The notes below the pieces were generated by a model. The model made no database searches. It was not told the origin of the DNA and saw only the letters and a program-made list of their open reading frames with translations. DNA of 64,000 nucleotides, taken from the NCBI RefSeq assembly GCF_002884445.1, contig NZ_KZ614144.1:1406202-1470201 (forward strand). The letters are read 5' to 3'. This DNA is from Paenibacillus castaneae. Its GTDB lineage: Bacteria; Bacillota; Bacilli; Paenibacillales; Paenibacillaceae. Both the position numbers and the translations under genes were made by a program. This document shows, in pieces, positions 16,776 to 25,497 of this stretch. Each line of letters starts with the position of its first letter. Position 1 is the first letter of the stretch.

Positions 16776-17840
16776 TTGAAGTTGAAACGATTTGCCAACA
16801 TTGATCCGATCGAGCATCACACGTCAATGAAACAATTTAAAAGATGGCGTCAAGAGCGAATTCGCCGGCTGAAATTGAAGGATTATTCATTCACCGTTCC
16901 GAGCGCCGTTCCAGATATAGCTTATTTGGAAAACAATCGAAAGTGGCCATCCCTTACATGGGTAGGTCATTCAACGTTTTTTATTCAGCTTGGCGGGCTT
17001 AATATAATAACAGATCCTGTCTGGTCGAACCAGATGGCTTTCCAAAAAAGACTAACGCCGCCGGGTATTCCTATCGAAGATGTGCCGCCGATTGATGTTG
17101 TCTTGATTTCGCACTCCCATTATGATCATTTAAATATAAATACGCTTCGCAGACTCATTGGACCAAGGCAGCTGCTTGTCCCGGCTGGGTTAAGCTCAAA
17201 ACTAAGGAAGAAGGGTTTCCTTCGCATCAAGGAGCTTCATTGGTGGGAGTCTGTCCATATTAACGGAGTTAAATTCACCTTTGTTCCTTCGCAGCATTCG
17301 ACAAGGCGCAATCCTTGGGATGCGAACAGCTCGCACTGGGGAGGCTGGGTGATCGAGCCGGCAGCTTCCAAGAGTGGTAAGCGGATCAGCTACCCTAGCA
17401 GAGAAGCACCAATGAAAGCAGGAACAGCTAGTATTTCAAAAGCGAATATATTAACCGAAAATGAACAGTTTCATGATGGCCGACCAGTCGTATCGGATAC
17501 TCCGACTATTTATTTCGCTGGGGATAGCGGCTACTTCCAAGGCTTTAAGGACATTGGCGACCGTTTCTCGATTGACGTAGCGCTCCTGCCAATCGGTGCT
17601 TACGAGCCGGAATGGTTCATGGGTCCGCAGCATACGACGCCTGAACAGGCGCTGCAGGCTTTCATGGATACAGGCGCAGCATGGTTCGTACCGATGCACT
17701 ACGGAGCGTTCAAGCTTGCTGACGATACGCCGCGCGAGGCTCTCGACCGATTGGAGGCCGATCGAAGAAAGCGGGAAATTGAGGAAGGACGAGTTCTCGT
17801 CCTTCCTCATGGGGAGACTTGGCTTCTGTCGGGCAAATGA
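16776..17840 (+). CDS. MBL-fold metallohydrolase (NAPE-PLD/UlaG-like)
   Basis: A 354-residue cytosolic metal-dependent hydrolase. The metal-binding signature is SHSHYDHL (HXHXDH, about residues 112-117), preceded by WVGHSTFFIQLGG and ITDPVWS, which place it near the N-acyl-phosphatidylethanolamine phospholipase D/UlaG branch. Later ligands are FAGDSGYF and PMHYGAFKLADDTPREAL. A hydrophilic insert of about 45 residues (about 196-240) separates the first and second halves and looks unlike the rest of the family. The start is TTG at 16776 with AAGGGAGGA upstream. The substrate is unknown. The 3' end contains a 28-base palindrome. Confidence 0.88.
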   Translation: MKLKRFANIDPIEHHTSMKQFKRWRQERIRRLKLKDYSFTVPSAVPDIAYLENNRKWPSLTWVGHSTFFIQLGGLNIITDPVWSNQMAFQKRLTPPGIPIEDVPPIDVVLISHSHYDHLNINTLRRLIGPRQLLVPAGLSSKLRKKGFLRIKELHWWESVHINGVKFTFVPSQHSTRRNPWDANSSHWGGWVIEPAASKSGKRISYPSREAPMKAGTASISKANILTENEQFHDGRPVVSDTPTIYFAGDSGYFQGFKDIGDRFSIDVALLPIGAYEPEWFMGPQHTTPEQALQAFMDTGAAWFVPMHYGAFKLADDTPREALDRLEADRRKREIEEGRVLVLPHGETWLLSGK

Positions 17841-17946
17841 CAAACGCGTACAAAAGCGTGCCAAAAACACGCAATGACGAAAGGATGCGATAACGGTATA
17901 CTAGGCAAAGGAAGTATTGCTCCACAACATTTTAAGGAGGATTTAA

Positions 17947-19014
17947 ATGATTAACTCGAATATTCGCCTCGGCATTATTGGGGCAGGTGCAATCGGCAAC
18001 ATCCACATGCAGACGTTCAATAAGCTAGAGGGAATTGATGTGGCTGCTGTAACAGATGTTTATTTGCCGCTTGCTGAACAGCGTGCTGTGGAGTACGCCA
18101 TAGAGACCGTCCATGAAAATCCGTTAGCATTGCTTGAGGACCCGACTCTTGATGCGGTAGTGATTGGCGTTCCCAATCGTTTTCATGCTGCGCTTGCTAT
18201 CGAGGCGTTGAAGCAAGGCAAGCACGTCCTGCTGGAGAAGCCGATGGCTATCAATTCCGAAGAGGCTCGCCAAATCGTAGAGGAAGCTGAAAAATCCGGT
18301 AAAATATTAATGATGTCGCATCAGATGCGTTGGACAGGACTTAGCCGTGCTCTGAAGCAGCATATTGATAATGGCGATGTTGGCCATATATATAATGCGA
18401 AAGCAGGCTGGTTCCGCAAGAAAGGGATTCCTGGCTGGGGCTCATGGTTCACTCGCAAAGATCAAGCGGGCGGCGGGCCGCTAATTGATATCGGGGTTCA
18501 TATGCTTGACTTATCTCTCTATTTGATGGGTAACCCGAAGCCGGTTTCCGTATATGGATCGACTTACGCGGAATTCGGGCCGAATCGGCAAGGCGTAGGT
18601 ACTTGGGGAACTCCGAATTGGGATGGTTATTATGACGTCGAGGATTTGGCATCCGCACTTATTAAGCTTGATAACGGCGCAACGCTGTCGTTGGAAGTAA
18701 GCTGGGCAGCGCATGCAGCATTTTTGTCAGAGGACCCTTTCATTCATTTAATGGGTACTCAGGGCGGTGTTGCAATGGTGGGCAATAACGGAAAGTATGT
18801 AACACATACAAATAACGAGGTAGTCGAGAATGATATTACCCCGCTTGATGGTGAAGAGGATCGCATTCTGATGAGCCAGCATTTTATCGATTGCATTCGT
18901 GAAAACAGGCAGCCTATAACATCTGCGATTTCGGGTTACACGAACAACCGCATTCTTGACGCCATCTACGAATCGTCCCGCACAGGCAATGAAATTAAGC
19001 TGAGCTGGGATTAG
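17947..19014 (+). CDS. Gfo/Idh/MocA-family oxidoreductase
   Basis: A 355-residue NAD(P)-dependent sugar or inositol dehydrogenase. The Rossmann fold opens LGIIGAGAIGNIHMQTF, and the family signature EKPMAIN appears near residue 99, with the catalytic region GGGPLIDIGVHMLDL (Asp and His of the active site) near 178-190. The C-terminal half is the usual open-faced beta-sheet. AAGGAGG precedes the ATG. It is followed by a terminator, and no sugar operon is attached, so the substrate is not indicated. Confidence 0.93.
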   Translation: MINSNIRLGIIGAGAIGNIHMQTFNKLEGIDVAAVTDVYLPLAEQRAVEYAIETVHENPLALLEDPTLDAVVIGVPNRFHAALAIEALKQGKHVLLEKPMAINSEEARQIVEEAEKSGKILMMSHQMRWTGLSRALKQHIDNGDVGHIYNAKAGWFRKKGIPGWGSWFTRKDQAGGGPLIDIGVHMLDLSLYLMGNPKPVSVYGSTYAEFGPNRQGVGTWGTPNWDGYYDVEDLASALIKLDNGATLSLEVSWAAHAAFLSEDPFIHLMGTQGGVAMVGNNGKYVTHTNNEVVENDITPLDGEEDRILMSQHFIDCIRENRQPITSAISGYTNNRILDAIYESSRTGNEIKLSWD

Positions 19015-19065
19015 CCACTATTATTACAGCAGCCTTAGCTGCTTAACGAAATAAACAAGCAGAAG

Positions 19066-19118
19066 CCTCTTCTTAAGTGATGACAATATGTTGATCACTT
19101 AAGAAGGGGTATTTTTAT
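19066..19118 (+). terminator. Terminator after Gfo/Idh/MocA gene
   Basis: CTTCTTAAGTGAT (19069-19081) pairs with ATCACTTAAGAAG (19094-19106), followed by GGGGTATTTTTATTTT. Confidence 0.9.
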
Positions 19119-19146
19119 TTTGAAATATTAGGCTCGGGAGGCTGCT

Positions 19147-19677
19147 ATGGATAAGATCTTTTTGCTAAGAGGCAAGCCGCGGATCGGTAAAAGTACGGCC
19201 ATTAAATCAATTGCGAAGCATTTAGGAGTGGACAAATGCGGCGGTTTTTATACGGAGGAAATTCGCAATGCAGTAGACCGTGAAGGCTTTAGATGTATAA
19301 CTCTCACCGGTGAAAGCGATGTGATGGCTAGCGTTCATAGCAACAGTTCAATGAGAATAGGTAGATATGGTGTTGATGTAGATAAATTTGAAAACTTAGC
19401 CTTGCGTGCTGTTAGCGAATCTCTGCTCTCCAAGAAAATAACCGTTATTGATGAAATCGGCTTTATGCAGATGCTCTCGGTTCCTTTTCAGCATATGATT
19501 AAAGAGGCGTTCTCCAGTAACCAGTATGTCATCTTAGGTACAATATGTTTGGATAACCATCCTGCAATCGATTCGTTAAAAGAGCTTCCAAGCATTAAAA
19601 TGTACCACATGACGGAAGAGAATCGCGACATTATTAGCAATCGTGTAGTTTGCGACGTCATAAAAGCTATTAATTGA
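19147..19677 (+). CDS. THEP1-family nucleoside-triphosphatase
   Basis: A 176-residue P-loop protein. The Walker A is GKPRIGKST (residues 9-17), the arginine- and glycine-rich FYTEEIR follows, and the Walker B is VIDEIG near residue 100. This matches the NTPase_1 (THEP1) family, which hydrolyses several NTPs slowly and has no settled cellular role. GGGAGG lies before the ATG. It stands alone between two terminator or promoter signals. Confidence 0.85.
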   Translation: MDKIFLLRGKPRIGKSTAIKSIAKHLGVDKCGGFYTEEIRNAVDREGFRCITLTGESDVMASVHSNSSMRIGRYGVDVDKFENLALRAVSESLLSKKITVIDEIGFMQMLSVPFQHMIKEAFSSNQYVILGTICLDNHPAIDSLKELPSIKMYHMTEENRDIISNRVVCDVIKAIN

Positions 19678-19719
19678 TACATGAGCAGTATGGATGGAAA
19701 TACACTAGTCAAAAGAAGG

Positions 19720-19748
19720 TTCGGTTTCCGAGCGAACTGTGGTATAAT
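19720..19748 (+). promoter_or_regulatory. Sigma-A-like promoter of ykpA
   Basis: TATAAT at 19743-19748 with a weak -35 TTCGGT at 19720-19725, spacing 17. The start codon is 45 bases downstream. Confidence 0.5.
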
Positions 19749-19792
19749 GAAACGATATATTGCTATTTCGTAGTGAAGGACGGGATTAAAGA

Positions 19793-21412
19793 ATGATTAG
19801 TACTAGTGGCATAACGCTTCGTTACGGGAAGCGGGCGCTCTTTGAAGATGTAAGCATTAAGTTTACACCAGGCAACTGCTACGGTTTGATTGGCGCTAAC
19901 GGCGCGGGTAAATCAACATTTCTAAAAATACTTTCCGGTGAGGTTGAACAATCCCACGGAGAAGTGCATATAACGCCGGGTGAACGTCTAGCGGTTTTGA
20001 GTCAGAACCATTATGCCTATGACGAGTCGGTTGTACTCGAAACGGTAATGATGGGCCATAAGAGGCTTTATGAGGTTATGAAGGAGAAGGACGCATTGTA
20101 TGCCAAAGCGGACTTCACCGATGAAGACGGCATGCGTGCCGGCGAGCTTGAAGCTGAATTTGCTGACATGAATGGTTGGGAAGCGGAATCAGAGGCAGCA
20201 GAAATGCTTAACGGCCTTGGCATTACGCCTGACCTGCATGACAAGAAGATGGCTGAGCTTGGCGGTAATGAGAAAGTTCGCGTATTGCTTGCGCAAGCTT
20301 TGTTCGGTACTCCAAACATTCTGCTGCTCGATGAGCCTACCAACCACTTGGATATCGAATCCATTCGTTGGTTAGAAGATTTCCTTGCTGATTTCGAAGG
20401 CACTGTAATCGTAGTCAGCCATGACAGGCACTTCCTGAATACAGTTTGTACGCATATTGCGGATATCGATTTCGGAAAAATCCAAATGTACGTAGGTAAC
20501 TATGACTTCTGGTATGAGTCCAGCCAGCTGGCTCTTTCTCTGATGCGCGGAGAGAACAAGAAGAAAGAAGATAAAATTAAAGAGCTGCAAGCCTTTATTC
20601 AACGCTTTAGCGCGAACAAATCGAAAGCGAAGCAAGCTACATCCAGACAGAAATTGCTTGAAAAAATTTCGCTTGATGATATTCGCCCGTCAAATCGTAA
20701 ATATCCATTTATCCTCTTCAAGGGGGAACGGGAAGCTGGCAAACAATTGCTGCTTGTTGACGGCTTGACGAAGAGCATCGATGGCGAGAAAGTCATCGAT
20801 AATCTCACGATTGCGATTAACAAGGGCGATAAAGTTGCTTTTGTTGGTCCTAACAGCTTGCCGAAAACATTGTTGTTCCAACTGCTAATGGGTGAAGTTG
20901 AGGCAGATGCCGGTTCTTACTCATGGGGCGTTACAACGACGCAAGCTTATTTCCCGAAGGACAACTCTGCTTATTTCGACGGTGTAGATTTGAACCTTGT
21001 GGAATGGCTGCGTCAATATTCGAAGGATCCGGATGAAACGTTTATTCGCGGATTCTTGGGCCGGATGCTGTTCTCAGGCGACGATGCGATTAAGAAAGCT
21101 AGCGTATTGTCCGGAGGAGAGAAGGTTCGCTGCATGCTCTCCAAGATGATGCTTGAGGGCGCAAACGTATTTATTCTGGATGAGCCAACGAATCACTTGG
21201 ATTTGGAATCCATTACGGCTCTTAATAATGGCCTAACGGATACAGAATGTACAATTCTATTTACTTCACATGACCATCAGTTCGTTCAGACGATTGCGAA
21301 TCGCATCATTGAAATTACGCCAAACGGTATTATTGACCGTATGATGACTTATGATGAATATTTAGAAAGTGCAGAAGTGAAGGAGCTTCGCCAGCGTATG
21401 TACGCGGTTTAA
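19793..21412 (+). CDS. ykpA: ABC-F family ATPase YkpA
   Basis: A 539-residue cytosolic protein with two ABC ATPase domains joined by a linker and no membrane domain, typical of ABC-F ribosome-associated factors. It matches Bacillus YkpA across its length (ISTSGITLRYGKRALFEDV at the start; YFPKDNSAYFDG and FTSHDHQFVQTIANRIIEI later). The first ATPase has Walker A GANGAGKST, a variant signature LGGNEK and LDEPTNHLDIES. The second has a degenerate Walker A (GPNSLPKT) but intact LSGGEK and LDEPTNHLDLES. The same degeneracy occurs in Bacillus YkpA, so it is a family trait, not a mutation. A ribosome-related role is inferred from the family. Confidence 0.93.
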   Translation: MISTSGITLRYGKRALFEDVSIKFTPGNCYGLIGANGAGKSTFLKILSGEVEQSHGEVHITPGERLAVLSQNHYAYDESVVLETVMMGHKRLYEVMKEKDALYAKADFTDEDGMRAGELEAEFADMNGWEAESEAAEMLNGLGITPDLHDKKMAELGGNEKVRVLLAQALFGTPNILLLDEPTNHLDIESIRWLEDFLADFEGTVIVVSHDRHFLNTVCTHIADIDFGKIQMYVGNYDFWYESSQLALSLMRGENKKKEDKIKELQAFIQRFSANKSKAKQATSRQKLLEKISLDDIRPSNRKYPFILFKGEREAGKQLLLVDGLTKSIDGEKVIDNLTIAINKGDKVAFVGPNSLPKTLLFQLLMGEVEADAGSYSWGVTTTQAYFPKDNSAYFDGVDLNLVEWLRQYSKDPDETFIRGFLGRMLFSGDDAIKKASVLSGGEKVRCMLSKMMLEGANVFILDEPTNHLDLESITALNNGLTDTECTILFTSHDHQFVQTIANRIIEITPNGIIDRMMTYDEYLESAEVKELRQRMYAV

Positions 21413-21432
21413 GCGGAAAAGAAATGAATAGG

Positions 21433-21475
21433 AACGCCGACCATAATGGGAAACCATAAGGTCGGCGTTTTTTTG
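21433..21475 (+). terminator. Terminator after ykpA
   Basis: AACGCCGACC (21433-21442) pairs with GGTCGGCGTT (21460-21469) followed by a run of seven T's. Confidence 0.95.
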
Positions 21476-21510
21476 CTTGTTAAGGAGAGACAAGCTTTAA
21501 AGAAAATAGG

Positions 21511-21571
21511 TTGCGTAATGGTGAAAAAGAAGCTATACTATCGATGAAAAGGTTTTCAGAAAAGCTTTTCA
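21511..21571 (+). promoter_or_regulatory. Promoter with tandem LacI-type operators
   Basis: TTGCGT (21511-21516), 17-base spacer, TATACT (21534-21539). Two palindromic sites follow at the expected transcription start: TGAAAAGGTTTTCA (21545-21558) and AGAAAAGCTTTTCA (21558-21571). The first is one base from a CcpA cre-like sequence; autoregulation by the LacI protein encoded downstream is equally likely. Confidence 0.65.
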
Positions 21572-21678
21572 GACATAATATATGGTAACTTATACTTATA
21601 AAGTATGGAATATAGGGAACTTAAACTTTCCAAGCATGGTTGCTACCCTAGCATTAATGACAAGAAAGGCGTGCTATC

Positions 21679-22692
21679 ATGAAACCGACTATACACGATG
21701 TCGCGAAATATGCCGAAGTGTCCATAAGCACTGTATCACGGGTTATGAATGCACCGGAGACAGTCGCGGCGGAGAAGCGTTCAAAGGTTCTGGATGCGAT
21801 ACAAGCGCTTCAGTATCAACCGAATGCATTCGCAAGAGGACTAATATTCAAAAAGTCGGATACGCTTGGCGTGATGATTCCGGATATTGAGAATCCATAC
21901 TATGCCGGATTGATTCGCGGAATGCAGGATGCAGCCGTTATGCTGAATCACAGCTTAATGATTTGCAATACAGATCGAGACAAAAGTCGGACAGTAGCCT
22001 ATGTTCAAAGCTTCTTTGAGAAGCAAGTAGACGGCATAATATTTACAAGCGATTCATTGCATATGGAATATTACGAAGAGATGCAGCGCTATCGGCTGCC
22101 CTTCGTCCTAGCATCTACGAATGCCCCGGAGTATGACATACCTTCTGTTGACATAGACGATGAGCAAGCTGCCTATGAAGCGGTTATGCATCTGATTGAT
22201 CAAGGCCACCGACAAATCGGAATGATAAGTTTTCCTCTTGGAGATACGATATCAGGCCAGCCGCGTTATAACGGGTACCAACGTGCACTTCGCGATAATG
22301 GTTTGGCTGCTTACGATTCATGCGTGGAATATGCTGAGCATCGATTCAAGCATGCTTTTGCAGCAGCAGAAAGGCTATTAACACGCTGCCCGGAGCTAAC
22401 GGCAGTTTTTGCCGCATCTGATGAGTTTGCTATGGGTACCATCTCGTACTTGCGAGAGAATGGCAGATACGTCCCCGAGCATATATCCGTAGTCGGGTTT
22501 GATAATATCCGAATGGCGGAAATGTTTATTCCAAAGCTCACGACGATGGATCAGCCGACCTACGACATTGGTTTCCGAAGTGTTCATAAGCTTTACGAGC
22601 TCATTACAAGAGGTAAGGTGGAACAGCTGAGAGAAAAGCTGCCGCACCGTTTAGTAATACGAGAGTCTACAAGGCGTTATGAAAAAGGATAA
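21679..22692 (+). CDS. LacI-family transcriptional regulator
   Basis: A 337-residue repressor. The N-terminal HTH is TIHDVAKYAEVSISTVSRVM with the hinge helix YQPNAFARGL, followed by a periplasmic-binding-like sugar domain (DTLGVMIPDIENPYYAGLIRG; GFDNIRMAEMFIPKLTTMDQP). It is upstream of and co-directional with a sugar ABC importer and an alpha-glucosidase, so it most likely represses them in response to an oligosaccharide. Its promoter carries two tandem operator-like palindromes, suggesting autoregulation. The SD (GAAAGG) is modest. Confidence 0.94.
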   Translation: MKPTIHDVAKYAEVSISTVSRVMNAPETVAAEKRSKVLDAIQALQYQPNAFARGLIFKKSDTLGVMIPDIENPYYAGLIRGMQDAAVMLNHSLMICNTDRDKSRTVAYVQSFFEKQVDGIIFTSDSLHMEYYEEMQRYRLPFVLASTNAPEYDIPSVDIDDEQAAYEAVMHLIDQGHRQIGMISFPLGDTISGQPRYNGYQRALRDNGLAAYDSCVEYAEHRFKHAFAAAERLLTRCPELTAVFAASDEFAMGTISYLRENGRYVPEHISVVGFDNIRMAEMFIPKLTTMDQPTYDIGFRSVHKLYELITRGKVEQLREKLPHRLVIRESTRRYEKG

Positions 22693-22845
22693 AATACCAA
22701 CTGTCTTAGGCCTAAGCAGCTGACCCTTTGGTTTCGGAATAAAGTTTGTCTAAATTGTTATTTTAAAGGGGGTGAGTTTTGTTTCAATCGGGTAAAGTAC
22801 GTGTATGTAATTAATTAGTTACTTAAATACGAAAGGATGAGGTCT

Positions 22846-24237
22846 GTGTCTACCAGAAAAACAAAGAAAGCAATGACAACCTTTATTCTCATGTTAGTAC
22901 TCGCAATGGCAATTACTGCTTGCGGAGGGAAAAGTAACAATAATAAAAATGAGCCAACAGCTAATCCTGGCAAAGGCAATGAAGGCGGAACTAATAATTC
23001 GTCAGACTCGGCTCTAGCGAAAGCAATGAATGGAGATTTCAAAGGCAAAAAGGTAACGATGTTCGGTCCGTTCACTGATGCGGATGAAGTGAAATTTAAT
23101 GAGAGCATTAAAGCATTTGAAGAAAAAACAGGAATTGATATTGCTTACGAAGGCTCCAAAGAGTTCGAAGCAACGATTTCGGTTCGCGTAAACGGCAATA
23201 ATGCTCCTGATATTGCAGATTTCCCGCAACCGGGTCTTCTGAGCGGCTTTGCAAAAGCTGGAAAAGTTATCGATATTAAATCATTCCTGAGCGATGACTA
23301 CTTAAACAAGCAATATAATGCAAGCTGGCTGGACATGGGTACAATGCCAGGCGCTGGCGGTGACATTATGGCGGGCGTTTGGGCTCGCAGCTCTGTGAAA
23401 AGCCTAGTTTGGTATAACAAGAAGGCATTCGCTGAAGCAGGTTATACTGTACCCAAAACATGGGCAGAGCTTATGAAATTAACGGATGATATTGCAAAAG
23501 ACGGCGACCCGGCTTGGAGCATTGGCATCGAGAGCGGTACGGCAACAGGCTGGCCGGCTACAGACTGGATGGAGGACATCATGCTTCGCACGACAACTCC
23601 TGAAAATTATGACAAATGGGTATCCGGTGAGCTTCCTTTCACAGACCCAGTAGTTAAGAACGCAGCTGAGAAAATGGCTGAAATTTGGTTCAACGCTGAT
23701 TATGTATACGGCGGACGCAAATCAATCGCTACAACATCATTCGGCGATGCGGTTAAACCTTTATTCGATAATCCACCGAAAGCATGGCTTCACCGCCAAG
23801 CTGGATTTATTACAAGCTTCTTCCCTGAAGGCTTGACTGCTGATGATTATGATTGGTTCCCATTCCCATCAATTGATGAGAAGTACGGGACACCGGCGCT
23901 CATTTCCGGAGATATCTATGCTATGTTTAACGATCGTCCAGAAGTTCGTGCTGTTATGGAGTTTTTCACAACAGGCGATTCGCTCAAAACATGGATTCAA
24001 ACAGGTGGCGTAACAGCACCGATGAATGACGCGGATCCGTCCTGGTATCCGAATGATCAAGAGCGTCGCATGGCTGAATTCGTTAAAACAGCAGACACTA
24101 TCCGCTTTGACGGGTCTGACCTCATGCCTGGAGCAGTTGGAGCAGGTACGTTCTGGAAGGGTATGACAGACTGGGTCAGCGGAACTGTTGATTTGGATAC
24201 TGCATTGAAGGAAATTCAAACAGGCTGGAAGAAATAA
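22846..24237 (+). CDS. Sugar ABC transporter substrate-binding lipoprotein
   Basis: About 463 residues, family 1 extracellular solute-binding protein. The signal ends in a lipobox (AITAC, Cys at about 26) followed by a Asn/Gly/Lys-rich linker; the mature fold has FGPFTDADEVKFNESIKAFEE and YNKKAFAEAGYTVPKTWAEL, typical of alpha-oligosaccharide binders. It captures sugar outside the membrane for the two permeases downstream. ATG 22837 has no room for an SD; GTG 22846 with AAAGGA 8 bases upstream is preferred. A hairpin and a tandem repeat array separate it from the permeases. Confidence 0.92.
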   Translation: MSTRKTKKAMTTFILMLVLAMAITACGGKSNNNKNEPTANPGKGNEGGTNNSSDSALAKAMNGDFKGKKVTMFGPFTDADEVKFNESIKAFEEKTGIDIAYEGSKEFEATISVRVNGNNAPDIADFPQPGLLSGFAKAGKVIDIKSFLSDDYLNKQYNASWLDMGTMPGAGGDIMAGVWARSSVKSLVWYNKKAFAEAGYTVPKTWAELMKLTDDIAKDGDPAWSIGIESGTATGWPATDWMEDIMLRTTTPENYDKWVSGELPFTDPVVKNAAEKMAEIWFNADYVYGGRKSIATTSFGDAVKPLFDNPPKAWLHRQAGFITSFFPEGLTADDYDWFPFPSIDEKYGTPALISGDIYAMFNDRPEVRAVMEFFTTGDSLKTWIQTGGVTAPMNDADPSWYPNDQERRMAEFVKTADTIRFDGSDLMPGAVGAGTFWKGMTDWVSGTVDLDTALKEIQTGWKK

Positions 24238-24256
24238 CAGCGGCTTGATGGAAAAT

Positions 24257-24295
24257 GAGGGGCTTCTCGCTAAACGGCAGAGCCCCTCTCTAGTT
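24257..24295 (+). terminator. Partial terminator after the binding-protein gene
   Basis: GAGGGGCT (24257-24264) pairs with AGCCCCTC (24281-24288), then TCTAGTTTT. It could allow read-through and so set a binding-protein excess over permease. Confidence 0.65.
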
Positions 24296-24303
24296 TTAAT
24301 TAT

Positions 24304-24400
24304 GCTTTGTTTCACAAAGCTTAAGAAGATGCTTACGAAGTAGCTTTGTTTCACAAAGCTTAAGATAATGCTTACGAAGTAGCTTTGTTCACAAAGCTTG
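24304..24400 (+). repeat. 39-bp tandem repeat array of small hairpins
   Basis: Two and a half units with an exact 39-base period start at 24304, 24343 and 24382. Each begins with the hairpin GCTTTGT-tyr-ACAAAGC (third copy with a one-base-shorter loop) followed by TTAAGAwrATGCTTACGAAGTA. The third hairpin runs straight into the AAGGAGG of the permease gene. The two full units differ by one or two bases. Confidence 0.85.
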
Positions 24401-24414
24401 AAGGAGGTTTCGTT

Positions 24415-25497
24415 ATGGAATTACAGGCTAGGAAAGGCAATGCTCTGCGTCTACTGTTAATATCCGTGCTGGTGCCGGTCATAAATATTGCCATTCACTG
24501 GAGCATTTTTTTGTTTTTTCGCGAATCAAGCCTTCCGCCCATCATGAATGCGGTTCTGGCGGTCGTATGGGGCGCACTTGGCATTTATTCCATTTACTAC
24601 TCATTTAACTGGGTAGTCGAGCAATACCCGGATAAATGGAAGCGAAGAATATTGCCTTTTGTATTTGTCGGACCAGCAGTGCTGCTGCTTGGTTGGTTGC
24701 TTGTTTTTCCGACATTGCGAACTCTTTACTTGAGCTTTTTTGATGCAAGCTCGGTCAACTTTGTCGGTTTCGCCAACTATGTGGCTGTATTTACCGATAG
24801 GCTCCTTGTTATGGCGCTCCGTAACAACCTGCTTTGGGTGTTTTTCGGTACTCTGGCTTGTGTAAGTTTAGGCCTGTTGATTGCCATCTTGGCTGATCGC
24901 AGCAGCTTCGAGAAAATTGCTAAAGGGCTTATATTCATGCCAATGGCTATATCATTCGTTGCTGCCGGCGTAATCTGGAAGTTCATTTATTACTACCAGC
25001 CTGGGCAAGACCAGATTGGGCTTTTGAATGCTATTGTAGTGAAGTTCGGCGGAGAGCCGCAGGCTTGGCTCAGCATGATTCAGCCTTGGAACAATCTGTT
25101 TCTCATCGTCATCCTCATTTGGATGCAAACGGGCTTCGCGATGGTTATTTTCTCAGCTGCGATAAAGAGCATTCCAGAAGATATGTTGGAGGCCGCTCGG
25201 ATGGATGGCGCGGGCGAGATCAGGATCTTTTTTAAGATTATGATTCCATATATCGCAGGAACGCTGCTGTCAGTTACAACAACGATTATTGTGTTCACCC
25301 TCAAAATTTTCGACGTGGTTATGATCATGACGGGTGGACAATATGAGACGGATGTAGTGGCGACACAGTTCTATAGACAGCTCTTTATGTACCAAAATGC
25401 GGGCTACGGCTCTACCTTGGCGATTGTGCTTCTTGTGGCCGTTACTCCGGTAATCATCATTAACCTGCGTCAGTTCCGAAGAGAGGGGGGCTTCTAA
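24415..25497 (+). CDS. Sugar ABC transporter permease (MalF/UgpA-like)
   Basis: About 360 residues with about eight membrane segments. Two extra hydrophobic segments near the N terminus (LLISVLVPVINIAIH, AVLAVVWGALGIYSI) precede the usual MalF core (FVFVGPAVLLLGWLLVFPTLRTLYLSF). The EAA loop that contacts the ATPase is EAARMDGAGEIRIFFKIMIP. ATG 24415 with AAGGAGG is chosen over 24385. Its stop directly abuts the ATG of the second permease. Confidence 0.93.
   Translation: MELQARKGNALRLLLISVLVPVINIAIHWSIFLFFRESSLPPIMNAVLAVVWGALGIYSIYYSFNWVVEQYPDKWKRRILPFVFVGPAVLLLGWLLVFPTLRTLYLSFFDASSVNFVGFANYVAVFTDRLLVMALRNNLLWVFFGTLACVSLGLLIAILADRSSFEKIAKGLIFMPMAISFVAAGVIWKFIYYYQPGQDQIGLLNAIVVKFGGEPQAWLSMIQPWNNLFLIVILIWMQTGFAMVIFSAAIKSIPEDMLEAARMDGAGEIRIFFKIMIPYIAGTLLSVTTTIIVFTLKIFDVVMIMTGGQYETDVVATQFYRQLFMYQNAGYGSTLAIVLLVAVTPVIIINLRQFRREGGF

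Noticed and set aside
19793..21412. Damaged second ATPase domain of the ABC-F protein
   Set aside because: The degenerate second Walker A is a trait shared with Bacillus YkpA, so it is not evidence of decay.
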